Positions 62,576 through 64,000 of a DNA stretch of 64,000 bases are shown one piece after another. The notes under the pieces were generated by a model. It was given only the letters and a program-made list of their open reading frames with translations, was not told the origin of the DNA and made no database searches. The stretch is from Acutalibacter muris (GTDB lineage Bacteria > Bacillota > Clostridia > Oscillospirales > Acutalibacteraceae), in contig NZ_CP021422.1 of the NCBI RefSeq assembly GCF_002201475.1, positions 3,348,001 to 3,412,000 of the forward strand, in the 5' to 3' direction. A program made the position numbers and the translations under genes. Position 1 is the stretch's first letter, and every line of letters starts with the position of its first letter.

Positions 62576-62815
62576 TTGATTTTGCTTAAAACCGTCAAAA
62601 ATGAATATTGTCTAACATTTTTAAGAAAGAACTCACTGCTGGTCAGGAAAATCCTCCAGCCAGCGGTGGGCCTTTTTGCGTTTTTGGGTCCTTAGAGAGG
62701 GAGCTATTGTGGATTTATTGGGTATCATTATTTCATTGAGACAATCGTTAAATTTCTACTCAGGAAATCTCCCTGCCCTCGCTCTTCACAGCGAGACCAG
62801 GGCCGGTTTTTAGCC

Positions 62816-63019
62816 CTCAATGGCAATCAAGTTCTTCTGCTCCATCTGAACCACCTGGCTCACTTTGGGGGTGAACATACAAAGGCAGCTGTCCTTCATC
62901 TCGGCGGCGAGACTTTCCTTGTGGGCACCGGGCAGGTCGATGTCCAACTCGTAATCCTAATCGCTCTCCTTAATGTCCGTGTTCATCATGCCACGCAGGA
63001 TAACAAGCATATTACTCAT
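62816..63019 (-). pseudogene. Hsp20-type small heat-shock protein remnant
   Basis: Frame from ATG 63019: MNTDIKESD-TAG-DYELDIDLPGAHKESLAAEM KDS, matching the start of the alpha-crystallin domain (KTDxKE...YELxIDLPGxxKExxxAxxKDG). One in-frame TAG (62957-62959) and loss of the C-terminal strands make it non-functional. It ends TGA at 62816. Confidence 0.6.
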
Positions 63020-63023
63020 TTAG

Positions 63024-63210
63024 TATTCCATAATGGAGTGGTTCTTCTCCAATCTAAAAAGAGAAAAACTGTGCAGATCAAAGCACCGTTCTGAAAATGA
63101 ATTCAGAACGGCTGTTGATAAGTATATGATTTTCTATAATGAAGAGCGCCCCCACTCCACGAATCAATAAAGGACTCCTGCACAGAAGGAGTCTGATTTC
63201 CTCAGTAATT
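63024..63210 (+). pseudogene. IS3-family orfB, C-terminal scrap
   Basis: Reads MEWFFSNLKREKLCRSKHRS then ENEFRTAVDKYMIFYNEERP HSTNQ-stop-RTPAQKE, the end of the IS3 DDE domain (FNxxRxH). Contains the last catalytic Glu region only. The 150 bases after it hold nothing recognised up to the hairpin repeat. Confidence 0.75.
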
Positions 63211-63365
63211 GCGCGGGAGTAGGGGCCGACTAGGACTAGATATGGGGTTCGAATGTTTGGCCTTTAAACTTTTTGGACAGCCATATTAGAGTTTTTCAGT
63301 ATACGTGTCCAAGTCAACATAATGGAGTGCGTACCTGAAGTCTTACTAGCAGCCTAGAAAACGGA

Positions 63366-63417
63366 AATCACCTATTACTGTCCAAACCATAGGGGGTTCA
63401 GATTGCAATAGGTGATT
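63366..63417. repeat. Dispersed hairpin repeat, copy 2
   Basis: AATCACCTAT / ATAGGTGATT with inner TGTCCAAACC ... GGTTCAGA, same plan as 4799-4850; five bases before a tRNA-Gly. Confidence 0.7.
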
Positions 63418-63421
63418 CAGA

Positions 63422-63495
63422 TGGAGCGGGCGAAGGGAATCGAACCCTCGTATTCAGCTTGGGAAGCTGATGTTCTACCATTGAACTACGCCCGC
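63422..63495 (-). tRNA. tRNA-Gly (CCC)
   Basis: Acceptor GCGGGCG/CGCCCGC, anticodon stem CAGCT/AGCTG with loop TCCCAA-type (anticodon CCC), T arm GAGGG-TTCGATT-CCCTT, encoded CCA at 63422-63424. Confidence 0.9.
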
Positions 63496-63604
63496 AGGTT
63501 ATCACTTTCATGATTATACTCCTGTGGAGACGAAATGTCAATAGGCAGATGAATTTTTTTACAACAAAAATCTGGAGGGCTCCCTGAGATATAGGCTTAT
63601 ACAG

Positions 63605-64000
63605 CTACATACCAAGCTCCGCTATCTCCCTCTTGTAAAGCCGCAGGAAGAAGAATATGCTCACAAGCAAGGAGAAGGTCTCCGCTATGGGGAAAGCCCA
63701 CCAGACCGCGTTGACCTCGTGGAAAATCATGGACAGCAGCCAGGCGGCGGGGACCAGCACGACCAGCTGGCGCATGAGGGAGACTATCAGGCTGTAGGTG
63801 CCCCGTCCCACCGCCTGGAACATGGTGGAGGATACTATTCCCAGGGCCGCGAAGACAAAGCAGGTGCATATGGTGCGCAGGGCCGGGACCCCTATACTCA
63901 ACAGCTCCTCTGAGGCATTGAAGATACCCAGGAGCTTATCCGGCAGAAGGAGGAACACCAGCATTCCGGCCAGCATTATGCAAAGGGCAATAAGGCAGCC
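63605..64000 (-). CDS. MATE-family efflux protein, C-terminal part, continues outside window
   Basis: 131 codons open to the window edge. Reads LRTICTCFVFAALGIVSSTM then FQAVGRGTYSLIVSLMRQLV and AFPIAETFSLLVSIFFFLRL: the last four membrane segments of a MATE (NorM/DinF-like) exporter, with stop TAG at 63605. Drug/sodium or proton antiport expected; unrelated in detail to the deleted copy at 21397. Confidence 0.85.
   Translation of the reverse strand, partial: GCLIALCIMLAGMLVFLLLPDKLLGIFNASEELLSIGVPALRTICTCFVFAALGIVSSTMFQAVGRGTYSLIVSLMRQLVVLVPAAWLLSMIFHEVNAVWWAFPIAETFSLLVSIFFFLRLYKREIAELGM

Noticed and set aside
62640..62680. GC hairpin after tRNA-Val as a second small RNA
   Set aside because: Arms pair imperfectly and no promoter precedes it; the tRNA already has a strong terminator.

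Overview
The window looks like the chromosome of a gut-type, fairly GC-rich Firmicute of class Clostridia. Evidence: the conserved yaaQ(darA)-holB-yaaT block, an agr-type peptide locus, SLH and S-layer-like surface proteins, AGGAGG ribosome sites, aldo/keto reductase and ferredoxin with anaerobe-type [4Fe-4S] motifs, and mobile modules (TnpX-like recombinase, Maff2, TopB, IS30, IS110, IS5) common in Oscillospirales and Lachnospirales. I cannot name the species. No rRNA, prophage or CRISPR array was seen.

Layout. 1-9.4 kb: a SIR2-domain gene cut by the window edge, an IS3 remnant, a NIF3-like gene, an IS5 element sitting in front of an IS110 recombinase pseudogene, a frameshifted HD + GHKL-ATPase gene, and a GH5 glycosidase. 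9.6-15.6 kb: a decayed agr locus (agrD intact; agrB, agrA and agrC broken), a solute-binding lipoprotein gene with two in-frame amber codons, and an IS110 fragment joined to a broken nucleotidyltransferase. 15.7-23.3 kb: a metal/efflux cluster of TetR, a paired ABC exporter, a ketopantoate-reductase-like gene, MATE, a DtxR-type regulator and a siderophore-ABC ATPase fragment. A repeated dyad GTTAG-N6-CTAAY precedes three of its units. 23.3-47.5 kb: mostly housekeeping genes, namely surface proteins, aroA-aroC-pheA, GH2, aldo/keto reductase, a MarR-controlled heterodimeric ABC exporter, rsmI, an N6-adenine methyltransferase, ferredoxin, a second DtxR-type regulator, a THUMP-type RNA methylase, a peptidoglycan glycosyltransferase, darA, holB and yaaT.

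47.6-62.5 kb is an accessory island lying between two IS30 remnants and next to tRNA-Ser and tRNA-Val. It carries a GmrSD-type type IV restriction gene, an excisionase-like gene with an integrase stump, and an AT-rich two-gene cassette (C5-cytosine methyltransferase plus MORC/MutL-like GHKL ATPase with a nuclease-like C-terminus). That cassette is inserted in a conjugative-element gene whose first codons are duplicated on both sides. Also present are a TnpX-like serine recombinase, a truncated topB, and spliced scraps of flavodoxin, ABC, HsdM/HsdS, DnaC, Maff2 and PAPS-reductase-like genes.

Recurring theme: complete or broken anti-phage and restriction genes (SIR2, HD-GHKL, MNT nucleotidyltransferase, GmrSD, C5-methylase/MORC-like ATPase, HsdS) embedded in heavily rearranged mobile DNA, next to intact core operons. 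The strongest candidates for closer work are the methylase/MORC-like cassette with a probable AUU start codon, the orphan agrD with its LytTR-type direct repeats, the GTTAG-N6-CTAAY regulon, and the IS110 leader split from its recombinase by an IS5 insertion.
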